Source of the DNA: Reyranella sp. CPCC 100927
GTDB lineage: Bacteria; Pseudomonadota; Alphaproteobacteria; Reyranellales; Reyranellaceae
DNA: 64,000 nt
Direction: 5' to 3'
Assembly (NCBI RefSeq): GCF_007859315.1
Contig: NZ_VOHA01000005.1
Coordinates: 372,001-436,000 of the forward strand
Within the stretch, counting starts at the first letter, position 1; every line of letters begins with the position of its first letter. Both the position numbers and the translations under genes were made by a program. The notes beneath the pieces are model-generated. The model made no database searches and had not been told where the DNA came from. It saw nothing but the letters and a program-made list of their open reading frames with translations. Of the stretch, positions 53,899-64,000 are shown one piece after another.

Positions 53899-54258
53899 TC
53901 ACAAACTCACGAAAACCTTGAAACCGCCGAAGACCATGCGCTTGCCGTCGAAGGGCATCCCCTCGGGGCCCACCAGCGCGTCCATCCGCGGGTCTTTCAT
54001 CACCTTCGCATTGATGCGATCGCGCTGCGCCCGCGACTTGTAGACGATCCAGGAGAAGACCACGACCTCATCGGACTTCAGCTTGACGCCCTGCGGGAAT
54101 GACGTGACCTTGCCCGGCTTCACGTCGTCGGCGACGCACTCGCGGTACTCGAGCGCGCCGAACTCGCGCCAGATCTTGCCGGCCTTCTGCGACATGCGCC
54201 GATAGGCCGCCAGGTTCTTCTTCGGCACCGGCACGACGAAACCATCAACATAGGCCAT
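53899..54258 (-). CDS. DUF1428 family protein
   Basis: This 119-residue cytoplasmic protein has the ferredoxin-like alpha/beta-barrel pattern of DUF1428: MAYVDGFVVPVPKKN at the start, WREFGALEYRECVADD in the middle and MPFDGKRMVFGGF at the end. The function is not known. The ATG at 54258 has a ggaggga site, so the longer frame to 54342 is rejected. It is convergent with the transporter operon. Confidence 0.88.
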   Translation of the reverse strand: MAYVDGFVVPVPKKNLAAYRRMSQKAGKIWREFGALEYRECVADDVKPGKVTSFPQGVKLKSDEVVVFSWIVYKSRAQRDRINAKVMKDPRMDALVGPEGMPFDGKRMVFGGFKVFVSL

Positions 54259-54358
54259 ATGCTTCCCTCCGCTGAGAACACGCGCGATCGTCGTCGATCC
54301 GGCGCTATCACAAGGACGAACGCCCGGCCGCCATCCCGACAAGGCGGGTGAAATTTTT

Positions 54359-55861
54359 TCAGGCGCGCCGCGGCACGCTGAGATTGACCGTGACGTTCTT
54401 GCGCTGCGTGAAGCTGTCGAGCATGCCTTCCAGCGAGAACTCGCGGCCGATGCCGCTCTGCTTGTAGCCGCCGTAGGAATGGCCCGGCGACTGGCCCAGC
54501 CCCTGGTTCACCTGCACCCAGCCCGACTCGATGGCGTGCGCCGTGCGCAACCCGACACCGATGTCGTGTGTCCAGACATAGGCGGCCAGGCCATAGTGGC
54601 TGTCGTTGGCCATGCGGATGACCGCGTCCTCGTCGGTCCAGCGGATCGCCACCAGCACCGGCCCGAAGATCTCCTCGCGCGCCAGCCGCCAGTCGTTCGA
54701 GGCATCGGCAAACACGGTCGGAAGCGCGTAGTAGCCTTCGCTCAACGGCCCCGTTTTCGGCGGCAGGCCGCCAAAGACCAGCCGGGCATCGGCGCGCTTC
54801 AAGCCCTCCTCCACGTAGCCGCAGACCTTGCCGAACTGCTTGGCGTTGATGATGGTGCCGATGTCGCTGGCCTCGTCAAGCGGATCGCCGAGCTTGAGTG
54901 CCGCCGCCTTCTTGCCGAGCTTGTCGAGAAACGAGTCGAAGATGTCGGCGTGCAGGAAGAGCCGCGATCCCGCCGTGCAGGACTGACTCTGGCGGGTGAA
55001 CCGCATGGCGGCGATGATGCCGTCGACGACCCAGTCCTCGTCGGCGTCGGGATAGACGATCGACGGGCTCTTGCCGCCCAGCTCCAGCGAGACCGGAACG
55101 ATCCGCTCGGCCGCGGCGCGCATGATGATCTTGCCCACTTCGGTCGAGCCGGTGAACGACAGCTTGCGGATCGCCGGATGGTTGGCCAGCGGCCCGCCGC
55201 ACTCCGCGCCCAGTCCGGTCAGCACGTTCAGCACACCCGGCGGCAGGAATTCCTGGCAGATCTCCGCCATCAGCAGCACGCCCAGCGGCGCATCCTCGGC
55301 CGCCTTCATCACCAGCGTGTTGCCGGCACACAGCGCCGGCGCGATCTTGAGCGCACCCAGCAGCACCGGCGCGTTCCAGGGGATGATCGCGCCCACGACA
55401 CCCAGCGGTTCGCGCCTCGTGTAGCTCAGTACATGCTCGCCCAGCGGAATGGTCTCGCCCTTCAGTTCGCTGGCGAGGCCGCCGAAGTAGCGGAAGATAT
55501 CGGCGGCTCCGCGCGCCTCCGTTCGCGCCTGGGTGCGCAGGGCATTGCCCGTCTCCAACGCGATGATCCGCGCCATCTCCTCGGCACGGGCCTCCATCGC
55601 CTCGGCGATCTTCAGCAGCAGCTTGCCACGCTCGCGCGGCACGACGCGGCTCCAGCCCGGAAAGGCCTTGCTGGCCGCCGCCACTGCCCGCTCGACGTCG
55701 GCCTCGGCACCACGCGGCACCTCGGCGATCGCCGTACGCTTGGCCGGGTTCTCGACGGAGATGCGGGCGTTCGATGCGGCGGCCACCCACTGCCCGTCGA
55801 TCAGCATGCCTTTCGGCTGCGGTGTCGGGGCGGGTTGGTGCTGCTGTGCGATCGCGGACAT
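54359..55861 (-). CDS. NAD(P)-dependent aldehyde dehydrogenase
   Basis: This aldehyde dehydrogenase of about 500 residues has [14 protein letters not shown] near residue 160, FTGSTEVGK near 235, the catalytic Glu in [10 protein letters not shown] and the catalytic Cys in SQSCTAGSR near 290. It oxidises an aldehyde to an acid; the substrate cannot be set. ATG 55861 (MSAIAQQ) has CAGG upstream; ATG 55873 is also in frame. It is divergent from purC. Confidence 0.93.
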   Translation of the reverse strand: MSAIAQQHQPAPTPQPKGMLIDGQWVAAASNARISVENPAKRTAIAEVPRGAEADVERAVAAASKAFPGWSRVVPRERGKLLLKIAEAMEARAEEMARIIALETGNALRTQARTEARGAADIFRYFGGLASELKGETIPLGEHVLSYTRREPLGVVGAIIPWNAPVLLGALKIAPALCAGNTLVMKAAEDAPLGVLLMAEICQEFLPPGVLNVLTGLGAECGGPLANHPAIRKLSFTGSTEVGKIIMRAAAERIVPVSLELGGKSPSIVYPDADEDWVVDGIIAAMRFTRQSQSCTAGSRLFLHADIFDSFLDKLGKKAAALKLGDPLDEASDIGTIINAKQFGKVCGYVEEGLKRADARLVFGGLPPKTGPLSEGYYALPTVFADASNDWRLAREEIFGPVLVAIRWTDEDAVIRMANDSHYGLAAYVWTHDIGVGLRTAHAIESGWVQVNQGLGQSPGHSYGGYKQSGIGREFSLEGMLDSFTQRKNVTVNLSVPRRA

Positions 55862-55986
55862 CGGTACCTGCATCTATCGGGCTTGATACCAATAGTTTGG
55901 TCTGCCCGTGCCGGGGAAACAAGGCTCTGGGGATATTCCGGTGCCGCCGCTGTGCTAGGTTGGCGACCACCCATGGAACGAGGCCG

Positions 55987-56934
55987 ATGGATATTCAGGT
56001 TTTGCAGGATGCGACCATACCGGAGCTGCCGAACCACTATCGTGGCAAGGTGCGGGACAACTACGACCTGCCCGACGGGCGCCGGATCCTGATCGCCACC
56101 GACCGGTTGAGCGCCTTCGACCGCATCCTGGCGGCCATTCCGCTGAAGGGCCAGGTCCTGACCCAGACGGCGCGGTACTGGTTCGAGGCAACGCAGGACA
56201 TCTGTCCCAACCATGTGCTTGCCTATCCCGACCCCAATGTGGTCGTGGGACAGCGGCTCGACATCCTGCCGGTCGAGGTCGTGGTGCGCGACTACCTCGC
56301 CGGCACGACCGCGACGTCCATCCTCACACTCTACAAGGCCGGCCATCGCGACATGTATGGCGTGCGCCTGCCCGACGGCTTGCGCGAGAACCAGCGCCTG
56401 CCCGACCCTATCATCACGCCGACCACCAAGGCCGCTGATGGCGGCCACGACGAGCCTCTCACGCCGGACGAGATCGTTGGACGCGGCCTGCTCTCCGCCG
56501 AACGCTGGAAGGCCGCGTCGGACTACGCTCTGGCCTTGTTCGCGCGCGGCCAGTCGATTGCGGCCCAGCGCGGCCTGATCCTGGTCGACACCAAGTACGA
56601 GTTCGGCGTCGACGCCAGCGGCCGCGTCGTGTTGGCCGACGAGATCCATACACCCGACAGCAGCCGCTATTGGCTGCAGAAGAGCTACGCCGACCGCTTC
56701 GAGCGGGGCGAGCGGCCGGAAAGCTTCGACAAGGACTTCGTGCGCAACTGGGTTGCCGCCCGCTGCGATCCCTACAAGGACCCGATCCCCGACATCCCCG
56801 CCCAGGTCGTGCTGGATACGTCGCAGGTCTACATCAACGCGTTCGAGACCATCACCGGCCGGACGTTTCAGCGTCCGGCGCCGGGCGAACCGGTCCTCGA
56901 TCGCATCCGCCGCAATCTGGCAGCCTACTTCTGA
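55987..56934 (+). CDS. purC: Phosphoribosylaminoimidazole-succinocarboxamide (SAICAR) synthase
   Basis: This 315-residue ATP-dependent enzyme of de novo purine synthesis joins aspartate to CAIR. The diagnostic motifs are [11 protein letters not shown] near residue 18, [10 protein letters not shown] near 38, [14 protein letters not shown] near 97 and LVDTKYEFG near 200. The length corresponds to the longer, yeast-like form (about 300 residues) rather than the short 240-residue type. The ATG at 55987 follows gagg. It is not in a pur operon here. Confidence 0.95.
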   Translation: MDIQVLQDATIPELPNHYRGKVRDNYDLPDGRRILIATDRLSAFDRILAAIPLKGQVLTQTARYWFEATQDICPNHVLAYPDPNVVVGQRLDILPVEVVVRDYLAGTTATSILTLYKAGHRDMYGVRLPDGLRENQRLPDPIITPTTKAADGGHDEPLTPDEIVGRGLLSAERWKAASDYALALFARGQSIAAQRGLILVDTKYEFGVDASGRVVLADEIHTPDSSRYWLQKSYADRFERGERPESFDKDFVRNWVAARCDPYKDPIPDIPAQVVLDTSQVYINAFETITGRTFQRPAPGEPVLDRIRRNLAAYF

Positions 56935-57032
56935 CCGCCGAATGGCACTGTTCCGTCGCGGCGGAATGGTCCTTCAACGCGACGGGTACGCAACGGTAAG
57001 GAAGACCGTGTTGTCCGTCGCGAGGAAGAACG

Positions 57033-57761
57033 ATGTCGAAGACTGCCGAAGCCACGATCACGAGCTATGCCGTGACCAAGCGCAACCGGGTCCAGCGCCT
57101 GCACGAGCGTGGCCGCTATGATCGCGACAGCGTGCATGCGATCCTCGACGCGGCGATGATCTGCCACATCGCCTATGTGATCGACGGCCAGCCTTTCTGC
57201 ACGCCCACGGCATTCTGGCGCGAGGGTGACCATCTCTACTGGCACGGCTCGGCAGCCAGCCGCATGTTGCGGGCGCAGAAGCCTGGCCTGCCGGTGTGTC
57301 TGACGGTGACCCACCTCGACAGCCTGGTGCTGGCGCGGTGCGGCTTCAACCACTCGGTCGACTACCGTTCGGCGATGTGCTTCGGCAAGGCGCACATCAT
57401 CGACGATCCGGCCCAGAAAGCCGCCGCGCTCGACCGCATGATCGACCGTTTCTATCCCGACCGGGCAGCGTCCCTGCGCACCAGCACCGAGCAGGAACTC
57501 AAGGCGACCACGGTCATCGGCATGGAGATCGAGGAAGCAGCCGGCAAGATCCGCTCCAAAGGCGTTGCGGATGAAGAGGAAGACTATGCCCTGCCGATCT
57601 ACGCCGCCCGCATCCCGATCCAGACTGTGATGGGCGCGATCGAGCCCTGCCATCGGCTGACACCGGATGTGCCGAGGCCGGAGGGCTTGGCCGGCTTCAC
57701 GCCGGGCCGCCGCCTGGACGAGGTGATGCAGGAAACCTATCGCAAATCAGGTCTGCCCTGA
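57033..57761 (+). CDS. Pyridoxamine 5'-phosphate oxidase family (NimA-like) flavoprotein
   Basis: This 242-residue protein has the flavin-binding split barrel. The typical start TKRNRVQRLHERGRYD is followed by LDAAMICHIAYVIDGQPF and DHLYWHGSAASRML, as in nitroimidazole-resistance-type and heme-binding split-barrel proteins. The substrate is unknown. The start follows gaggaag. The 98-base gap after purC has a partial direct repeat (GCGGAATGG-like) but no clear terminator, so co-transcription with purC is possible. Confidence 0.85.
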   Translation: MSKTAEATITSYAVTKRNRVQRLHERGRYDRDSVHAILDAAMICHIAYVIDGQPFCTPTAFWREGDHLYWHGSAASRMLRAQKPGLPVCLTVTHLDSLVLARCGFNHSVDYRSAMCFGKAHIIDDPAQKAAALDRMIDRFYPDRAASLRTSTEQELKATTVIGMEIEEAAGKIRSKGVADEEEDYALPIYAARIPIQTVMGAIEPCHRLTPDVPRPEGLAGFTPGRRLDEVMQETYRKSGLP

Positions 57762-57908
57762 CGGGAAAATGGGCGCTCCTCCCCTTGCCCGACGGCGTGC
57801 GCTGGGCCACTATCGCTATATCCCATCACGCATATGGCTCCGGTCCCATGGCGCTGGCGAATGCCGTATTCGTCAGGCTTTCATGCCGGAGCGTGGAGGA
57901 GACCGCTG

Positions 57909-59342
57909 ATGTATCCCGACGTTCAACTGCTCATCAATGGCGTCTGGACGCCAGCCGCCAGCAAGCGGACCCTGCCGGTCGTCAGCCCGGCCAGCGGCGA
58001 GGTGATCGGCACGGTGGCGCATGCCGAGCGCGCCGACCTCGACCGAGCCCTGGAAGCCGCCGAAAAAGGCTTCCAGGTCTGGCGTAAGGTCTCGGCCTTC
58101 GATCGCGCCAAGGTCATGCGCAAGGCCGCCGACCTGCTGCGCCAGCGCGCCGATGCCATCGCGCCGCTGATGACCCAGGAACAGGGCAAGCCGCTGGTGG
58201 AAGCCAAGGGCGAGGTCCTGGCCGGTGCCGACATCATCGACTGGTTCGCCGAAGAAGCCCGCCGTACCTATGGCCGCGTCGTGCCGGCGCGGGCGGACGG
58301 CATCTACCAGCTGGTGATCAAGGAGCCGGTCGGCCCCGTCGCGGCGTTCACACCGTGGAACTTCCCGATCAACCAGGTCGTGCGCAAGCTGTCCTGTGCC
58401 GTGGCAGCCGGCTGCTCGATCATCGTCAAGGCGCCGGAAGAAACCCCGGCCTCGCCAGCCGAACTGATCCGCTGCTTCGTCGACGCCGGCGTGCCGGCCG
58501 GCGTGGTGAACCTGGTCTACGGCGTGCCGGCGGAGATCTCCGAATATCTCATCCCGCACCCGATCATCCGCAAGATGTCGTTCACGGGCTCGACCGCGAT
58601 CGGCAAGCAGCTGGCCGCGATCGCCGGCGCGCACATGAAACGCGTCACGATGGAACTGGGCGGCCATGCACCGGCCATCGTGTTCGACGACGCCGACGTG
58701 GATACGGCCAGCAAGCTGCTGGCCGGCGCGAAATATCGCAATGCCGGCCAGGTCTGTGTGTCACCGACCCGCGTGCTGGTGCAGGAGAAAGTCTACGACC
58801 GCTTCGTCGAAGGCTTCCTGCAGCACAGCAAGGGCGTGAAGGTCGGCGACGGACTAGAGTCCAGCACCACCATGGGGCCGCTGGCCAACCCGCGGCGTAT
58901 CGACGCCATGCAGGCACTGATCGGCGATGCCACCAAGCGCGGCGCCACCGTCCGCGTCGGCGGCAACCGCATCGGCAACAAGGGCAACTTCTTCGAGCCG
59001 ACCGTCATCACGGACGTGCCCAGGGACGCCCGTGTCATGAACGAGGAGCCGTTCGGTCCGCTGGCCATCATCTCGCCGTTCAGCTCGTTCGACGACGCGG
59101 TGACGGAAGCCAACCGGCTGCCCTACGGCCTCGCGTCTTACGCCTACACGCGCTCGGCCAAGACCGCGAACGCCATCGCAGCTCAGGTCGAGGCCGGCAT
59201 GATGTCGATCAACCATCATGGCCTCGCCCTGCCTGAGGTGCCGTTCGGCGGCGTCAAGGATTCGGGCTACGGCTCGGAGGGTGGTCTTGAGGCCATCGAG
59301 GGTTACCTGAACACCAAGTTCGTCACCCAGGCCGGCCTGTAG
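57909..59342 (+). CDS. NAD(P)-dependent succinate-semialdehyde dehydrogenase-like aldehyde dehydrogenase
   Basis: This 477-residue enzyme has [13 protein letters not shown] near residue 155, [11 protein letters not shown] near 228, the catalytic Glu in TMELGGHAP and Cys in [10 protein letters not shown] near 285. The overall layout fits the GabD branch, but alpha-ketoglutaric semialdehyde or other acid semialdehydes are possible. The ATG at 57909 has an ideal ggaggag site. An earlier in-frame start (57834) is rejected for lack of one. Confidence 0.92.
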   Translation: MYPDVQLLINGVWTPAASKRTLPVVSPASGEVIGTVAHAERADLDRALEAAEKGFQVWRKVSAFDRAKVMRKAADLLRQRADAIAPLMTQEQGKPLVEAKGEVLAGADIIDWFAEEARRTYGRVVPARADGIYQLVIKEPVGPVAAFTPWNFPINQVVRKLSCAVAAGCSIIVKAPEETPASPAELIRCFVDAGVPAGVVNLVYGVPAEISEYLIPHPIIRKMSFTGSTAIGKQLAAIAGAHMKRVTMELGGHAPAIVFDDADVDTASKLLAGAKYRNAGQVCVSPTRVLVQEKVYDRFVEGFLQHSKGVKVGDGLESSTTMGPLANPRRIDAMQALIGDATKRGATVRVGGNRIGNKGNFFEPTVITDVPRDARVMNEEPFGPLAIISPFSSFDDAVTEANRLPYGLASYAYTRSAKTANAIAAQVEAGMMSINHHGLALPEVPFGGVKDSGYGSEGGLEAIEGYLNTKFVTQAGL

Positions 59343-59351
59343 CTCAGAAAT

Positions 59352-59382
59352 CGGTGCCGTGCCGATATCAGGCACGGCACCG
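59352..59382. terminator. Perfect hairpin between convergent genes
   Basis: CGGTGCCGTGCC (59352-59363) pairs fully with GGCACGGCACCG (59371-59382) around a 7-base loop. It lies between the aldehyde dehydrogenase stop (59342) and the glutathione transferase stop (59385). There is no T-run, but the strong stem and position suit a bidirectional terminator. Confidence 0.65.
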
Positions 59383-59384
59383 CC

Positions 59385-59996
59385 TTAGGCATTCGGCAGC
59401 GTTGAACTGAAAGCGTCGAGCCTGGCGGCTGACCGAACCAGGGTATCGAGCGCAGCGAATCGTCCTTCAGGCGCCAGGTGAGGCATATCGAAGCGCATCG
59501 CCTGCACCGCAACGACGGTCGTGACATCGGCCTGCGTCAGCGCGTCGCCCACCAGCCACGGTCCCTGCACCATCCCGTCCAGTGCCTGAAGGGCCGTCTC
59601 TATCTGTCCTTCCAGGCGTTCCAGCCATGGCTGCCAGACGTGACTGTCAGGCCGCTTGGTGCGCTCGTAGTATGCCGCGACATACTTGTCGGCCGCGCCG
59701 GTGGCCAGCGCCACCATCCGGTTGACCTGCCGGCGCTGCGGCCCTGACCGCGGCGTCAGCGCGCGCGCCGGCCCGACCATCTCATCGAGATGATCGATGA
59801 TCATGCCGCTGTCGATGACAAGCTCGTCGTTGTCGAGAACGAGCGCCGGCACCCGTCCCAGAGGATTGAAGCCGCGGATGATCACAGCGTCCCGGTCGGT
59901 GGCGACCGGACGATGCTCGAACGGCAGCGCGTAGATCTTCAAGGTCACCGCCACGCGCCGCACGAAGGGCGACGAATATGAGCCGATCAGCAGCAT
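59385..59996 (-). CDS. Glutathione S-transferase family protein
   Basis: This 203-residue enzyme has the N-terminal thioredoxin fold (LIGSYSSPFVRRVAVTL; the Ser pair near residues 8-9 is the likely glutathione-activating site), the cis-proline in GRVPALVL and LVIDSGMIIDHLDE binding the gamma-glutamyl part. A helical C-terminal domain contains GPWLVGDALTQADVT. Its start is 9 bases after the stop of the upstream formamidase gene, suggesting one minus-strand operon. Confidence 0.92.
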   Translation of the reverse strand: MLLIGSYSSPFVRRVAVTLKIYALPFEHRPVATDRDAVIIRGFNPLGRVPALVLDNDELVIDSGMIIDHLDEMVGPARALTPRSGPQRRQVNRMVALATGAADKYVAAYYERTKRPDSHVWQPWLERLEGQIETALQALDGMVQGPWLVGDALTQADVTTVVAVQAMRFDMPHLAPEGRFAALDTLVRSAARLDAFSSTLPNA

Positions 59997-60005
59997 GCGC
60001 GGGCG

Positions 60006-61148
60006 CTAACGCTCGAAGATGTCGAGCGGCAAGACTGCCGAAACGGTCATGTTGGGGACGTCGACGACCTGGCTGATGCGCAGATCGACCGCGACACTGG
60101 CGATACAGTACGCCTGCTCGCGCGTGAGGCTGTAGGCGTCGGCGATGTAGTCGATCATGTTGACCAGGGCATTGCGCGCCGCCAGCGTGATGTCTTCCGA
60201 TTCGGCCCGGCCATCGCTGCGCACTGACATGCCGGTCGTGGCGTAGTAGCCCTTGCTTGGCGTCACGCCGTGAGCGCCATGCACGCCTGCTGCGCCATGG
60301 TGCGCGTGCCCGCCATGGGCATAGGACGGGTCGCGCTGCCTGCGCCGCGTCGCCTCGCCCTTCAGCACCTCGAAGCGGGCCACGAACGTCGCCGAGGTCT
60401 CGACCGCTGTGCCGCAGGATTCGCCATCGCCTTGCGCGAAATGCGCATCCCCAACCGAGAACAGCGCACCCGGCACTTGCACCGGCAGATAGAGGGTGGC
60501 GCCGGCGGTGAGTTGCTTGATATCGAAATTGCCGCCGGTTTCGTGCGGCGCGATCGTGCGCACGGCACGCGCCGCGATACCTTCGGTGGCCGGTACGGCG
60601 CCGACCGCATCCGGTGGCATCACGATGCCGCCGCGACCGGCCAGCTCCGCCTCGCGGGCCACGATGCGCTTGAGCAAGTCGTGCGACGGCGCCACCCCCA
60701 TCACGCCCATGAACGGCGCGCCGGCGATGCGTATGCCGGGCAGTTGCTCGGACCTGGCAAAGCCGTCGGCCATTTCCCAATGCACCAGGAAGGGCGTGGT
60801 GAAGAGGTCACGCAGGAAGCCGAAGCCGGGCATGATCAAGGTGAAGCCGCGGCTGGCCGGCAGGATCTGCTCGATCTTCACCGCCAGCAGGTCGCCTGGC
60901 TGCGCGCCGTCGACATACACCGGCCCGGTCAGCGGATGGACGCGCCCCATCTCGATGCTGGCAAGGTCAGCGGCCGTCCAGCGCGGCGTGATCTGACCGT
61001 CGAGGCCATCCAGTGTTTCCATCTCGACCGTCGAGCCAGATGCGATGCGAACCGCCGGCGCAATGTCGGGATGCCAGCGGTTATGGCCTTTGTCGGCCTG
61101 GCGTGCCAGCGGCAGCGCTGGATCGATATGGATGTGCGTATGTGCCAT
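60006..61148 (-). CDS. Acetamidase/formamidase family protein with His-rich insert
   Basis: This 380-residue amide hydrolase (FmdA/AmdA family) releases ammonia from formamide or short amides. Family motifs include GPVYVDGAQPGDLLAV near residue 75, APHETGGNFD near 200 and VGDAHFAQGDGE near 228. Residues about 275-296 form an insert with six histidines (AHGGHAHHGAAGVHGAHG) that is not part of the family core. ATG 61148 has a gggggga site. It precedes the GST gene and is divergent from glutamate dehydrogenase, a logical partner for ammonia handling. Confidence 0.9.
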   Translation of the reverse strand: MAHTHIHIDPALPLARQADKGHNRWHPDIAPAVRIASGSTVEMETLDGLDGQITPRWTAADLASIEMGRVHPLTGPVYVDGAQPGDLLAVKIEQILPASRGFTLIMPGFGFLRDLFTTPFLVHWEMADGFARSEQLPGIRIAGAPFMGVMGVAPSHDLLKRIVAREAELAGRGGIVMPPDAVGAVPATEGIAARAVRTIAPHETGGNFDIKQLTAGATLYLPVQVPGALFSVGDAHFAQGDGESCGTAVETSATFVARFEVLKGEATRRRQRDPSYAHGGHAHHGAAGVHGAHGVTPSKGYYATTGMSVRSDGRAESEDITLAARNALVNMIDYIADAYSLTREQAYCIASVAVDLRISQVVDVPNMTVSAVLPLDIFER

Positions 61149-61183
61149 GGAGTCCCCCCAAGCGATCAACGCAGAAACAATAA

Positions 61184-62650
<1,467 letters not shown>

Positions 62651-62687
62651 AGAGGTGGGCGGCGGTGCTTCATGCATCGCCGCCTCT
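62651..62687. terminator. Hairpin between gdhA and the convergent ABC transporter
   Basis: GGCGGCG (62658-62664) pairs with CGCCGCC (62678-62684), extended by AGAG/CTCT-type pairing at the base. It starts directly after the gdhA stop and ends 3 bases before the convergent stop, so it can serve both strands. No T-run. Confidence 0.5.
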
Positions 62688-62689
62688 GC

Positions 62690-63457
62690 TTACGGCATCG
62701 GCAACTGGTCAGCCTGGTTTCGGGCGTAGAGCAGCCGGCTATCGCCGATGAACAGCCGCTCGAACCGAACACCAAATGCTGCATCAAGACGACGGTCATC
62801 GAAGAGGTCCCTCGCCTCGCCCTCGATGATAATCCGGCCGGCGTCCATCAGGATGACCCGATCGAAGAAGCGAAACGCCAGATCGATGTCGTGCATGACC
62901 ACGACGGACAGGTGTTCGCGACCACGCTGAGCGAGACGCTCGACCAGTGCCAGGCGATGGCGGACGTCAAGGCTGGCCCCCGGCTCGTCCGCCAGAAGGA
63001 TGGGCGGGTCGGTCGCCAGCACCGCCGCCAGAATAGCCCGTGCCTGTTCGCCGCCGGAAAGAGTCGACCACCGCCGCCGTTGCAACGCCGACAGGTCGAA
63101 ACGCGCGAGCGTCGCTGTGATCGTATCACCGATGGCCCGGCCAGCCCCTTCGAGGCGTATGCGCAAAAGGTCATCGATGGTGAGATCCCAGTGCGGTGCG
63201 AAGTGCTGCGGCAGATAGCCGATCCGGGCGACCCGCTCCCGCACCGGCACGCCCGACAGATCGCGATCACCGAGCAGGATCCTGCCCGCCTCGGGTATCT
63301 CCAGTCCGGCAAGCTGCTTGAGCAATGTCGATTTGCCGGCGCCGTTCGGGCCGATGATCGCGACCGAGCCGCTGCGCGGCAGCGCGACACTCACGGCATG
63401 GAGGATCGACATGCCGCCGCGGCGGGTGGTTACTGTCTCAGCCCGCAGCGCGCTCAT
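62690..63457 (-). CDS. Iron-siderophore/heme/B12-type ABC transporter ATP-binding protein
   Basis: This 255-residue ATPase of the FecE/FhuC/BtuD class has GPNGAGKST near residue 36, LPQHFAPHWDLT, LSGGEQARAILAAVL, LLADEPGASLD and MHDIDLAF. It overlaps the upstream permease gene by 4 bases. Siderophore, heme or cobalamin import is expected from the partner permease; the exact ligand needs the receptor genes, which are outside the window. Confidence 0.9.
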   Translation of the reverse strand: MSALRAETVTTRRGGMSILHAVSVALPRSGSVAIIGPNGAGKSTLLKQLAGLEIPEAGRILLGDRDLSGVPVRERVARIGYLPQHFAPHWDLTIDDLLRIRLEGAGRAIGDTITATLARFDLSALQRRRWSTLSGGEQARAILAAVLATDPPILLADEPGASLDVRHRLALVERLAQRGREHLSVVVMHDIDLAFRFFDRVILMDAGRIIIEGEARDLFDDRRLDAAFGVRFERLFIGDSRLLYARNQADQLPMP

Positions 63458-64000
63458 GACCGCAACCGCCGTGCCAGAAGCACGATGAAAAATGGACCGC
63501 CGGCAACCGCCGTGACCAGACCAAGCGGAATTTCCGCCGGCGGCAGGGCGGCCCGCGCGATGGCATCGGCAAGAATGACGATGATCGCACCCGTCAAGGC
63601 ACTGGCGGCCAGCAGCGGCCGATGCAGGGGCCCGACCGCCCAGCGGGCGATGTGCGGCGCAGCCAATCCGACGAAGGCGACCAAACCGCCGAAGGCGACA
63701 GCCGCAGCGACGACAGCGGCCCCCACGAGAATGGCCATCGGGATGAAGCGACGAACGTCGAGCCCGAAGCCCTGCGCAATCGCTTCACCTAACCCGAGTT
63801 GATCCAGGCCACGCGCCACCAGCCACGTCGCGGCCAACCCCAGCGCCGACAGCACAGCCAACAGGCCCAGGCCGGACCAGCTCGGCGTTTGCAACCCACC
63901 CAACACCCAGCTCAACACGATCTGCAGGCTCACCGTCTCGTCCGACAACGCCAGCATGAGAAAAGACCGCAATGCACCCAGGACGGCGGCGATGGCGACA
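63454..64000 (-). CDS. FecCD-family ABC transporter permease (5' partial)
   Basis: About 181 C-terminal residues of an iron/siderophore/B12-type permease are visible; the start lies beyond the right edge, as the frame stays open to base 64000. The family block FGGLVAFVGLAAPHIARWAVG and the end LGLVTAVAGGPFFIVLLARR are diagnostic. Several membrane segments are present. Its stop overlaps the ATPase start, so both are one operon. Confidence 0.92.
   Translation of the reverse strand, partial: VAIAAVLGALRSFLMLALSDETVSLQIVLSWVLGGLQTPSWSGLGLLAVLSALGLAATWLVARGLDQLGLGEAIAQGFGLDVRRFIPMAILVGAAVVAAAVAFGGLVAFVGLAAPHIARWAVGPLHRPLLAASALTGAIIVILADAIARAALPPAEIPLGLVTAVAGGPFFIVLLARRLRS

Overview
The window is GC-rich, densely coded chromosomal DNA, probably from an alphaproteobacterium. 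The signs are the codon usage, the many ABC uptake systems, a heterotetrameric sarcosine-oxidase-type operon and the intergenic palindromic repeats. The genus cannot be set from sequence alone. I saw no rRNA, tRNA, CRISPR, phage or insertion-sequence gene. Both ends cut through genes: an amino-acid ABC ATPase at the left and a FecCD-type permease at the right.

Layout. (1) 1-7390: the end of a polar-amino-acid ABC transporter (ATPase, two permeases), an Asp/Glu/hydantoin racemase and a Tat-exported M28-like protein on +. Facing them on - is a dihydrodipicolinate-synthase-like lyase / dihydropyrimidinase / flavin-reductase operon. (2) 7656-14707: a complete Dpp/Opp transporter with an amidohydrolase gene in the middle. 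(3) 14831-17617: a SWIM-SNF2 helicase. (4) 17620-31722: a class III aminotransferase, a C45 acyltransferase-like hydrolase, a second Opp-type transporter (two permeases, one fused double ATPase), three related substrate-binding proteins, an alpha/beta hydrolase, an amidase and a GntR regulator with two DNA-binding domains. This looks like one uptake-and-degradation locus for amide-containing compounds. (5) 32052-39095: small redox proteins, HxlR and MarR regulators with their targets, an NHL protein and an ornithine-cyclodeaminase-like enzyme. (6) 39321-47894: a complete polar-amino-acid transporter followed by soxB-D-A-G-like genes. (7) 49124-53727: a branched-chain-amino-acid-type transporter. 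(8) 53899-64000: mixed metabolism (two aldehyde dehydrogenases, purC, PPOX-like protein, GST, acetamidase/formamidase, glutamate dehydrogenase) and the start of an iron/siderophore/B12-type ABC transporter.

The shared theme is scavenging of organic nitrogen: import of amino acids, peptides or amides, followed by hydrolysis, racemisation, transamination, oxidative demethylation or aldehyde oxidation.

The most noteworthy non-coding structure is a set of nine composite inverted repeats from several families, placed at operon ends or between genes of one operon. A short motif (GAGTGCATTT-like) recurs at the divergent aminotransferase/acyltransferase promoter, the GntR/binding-protein promoter and one more promoter, suggesting a regulon.
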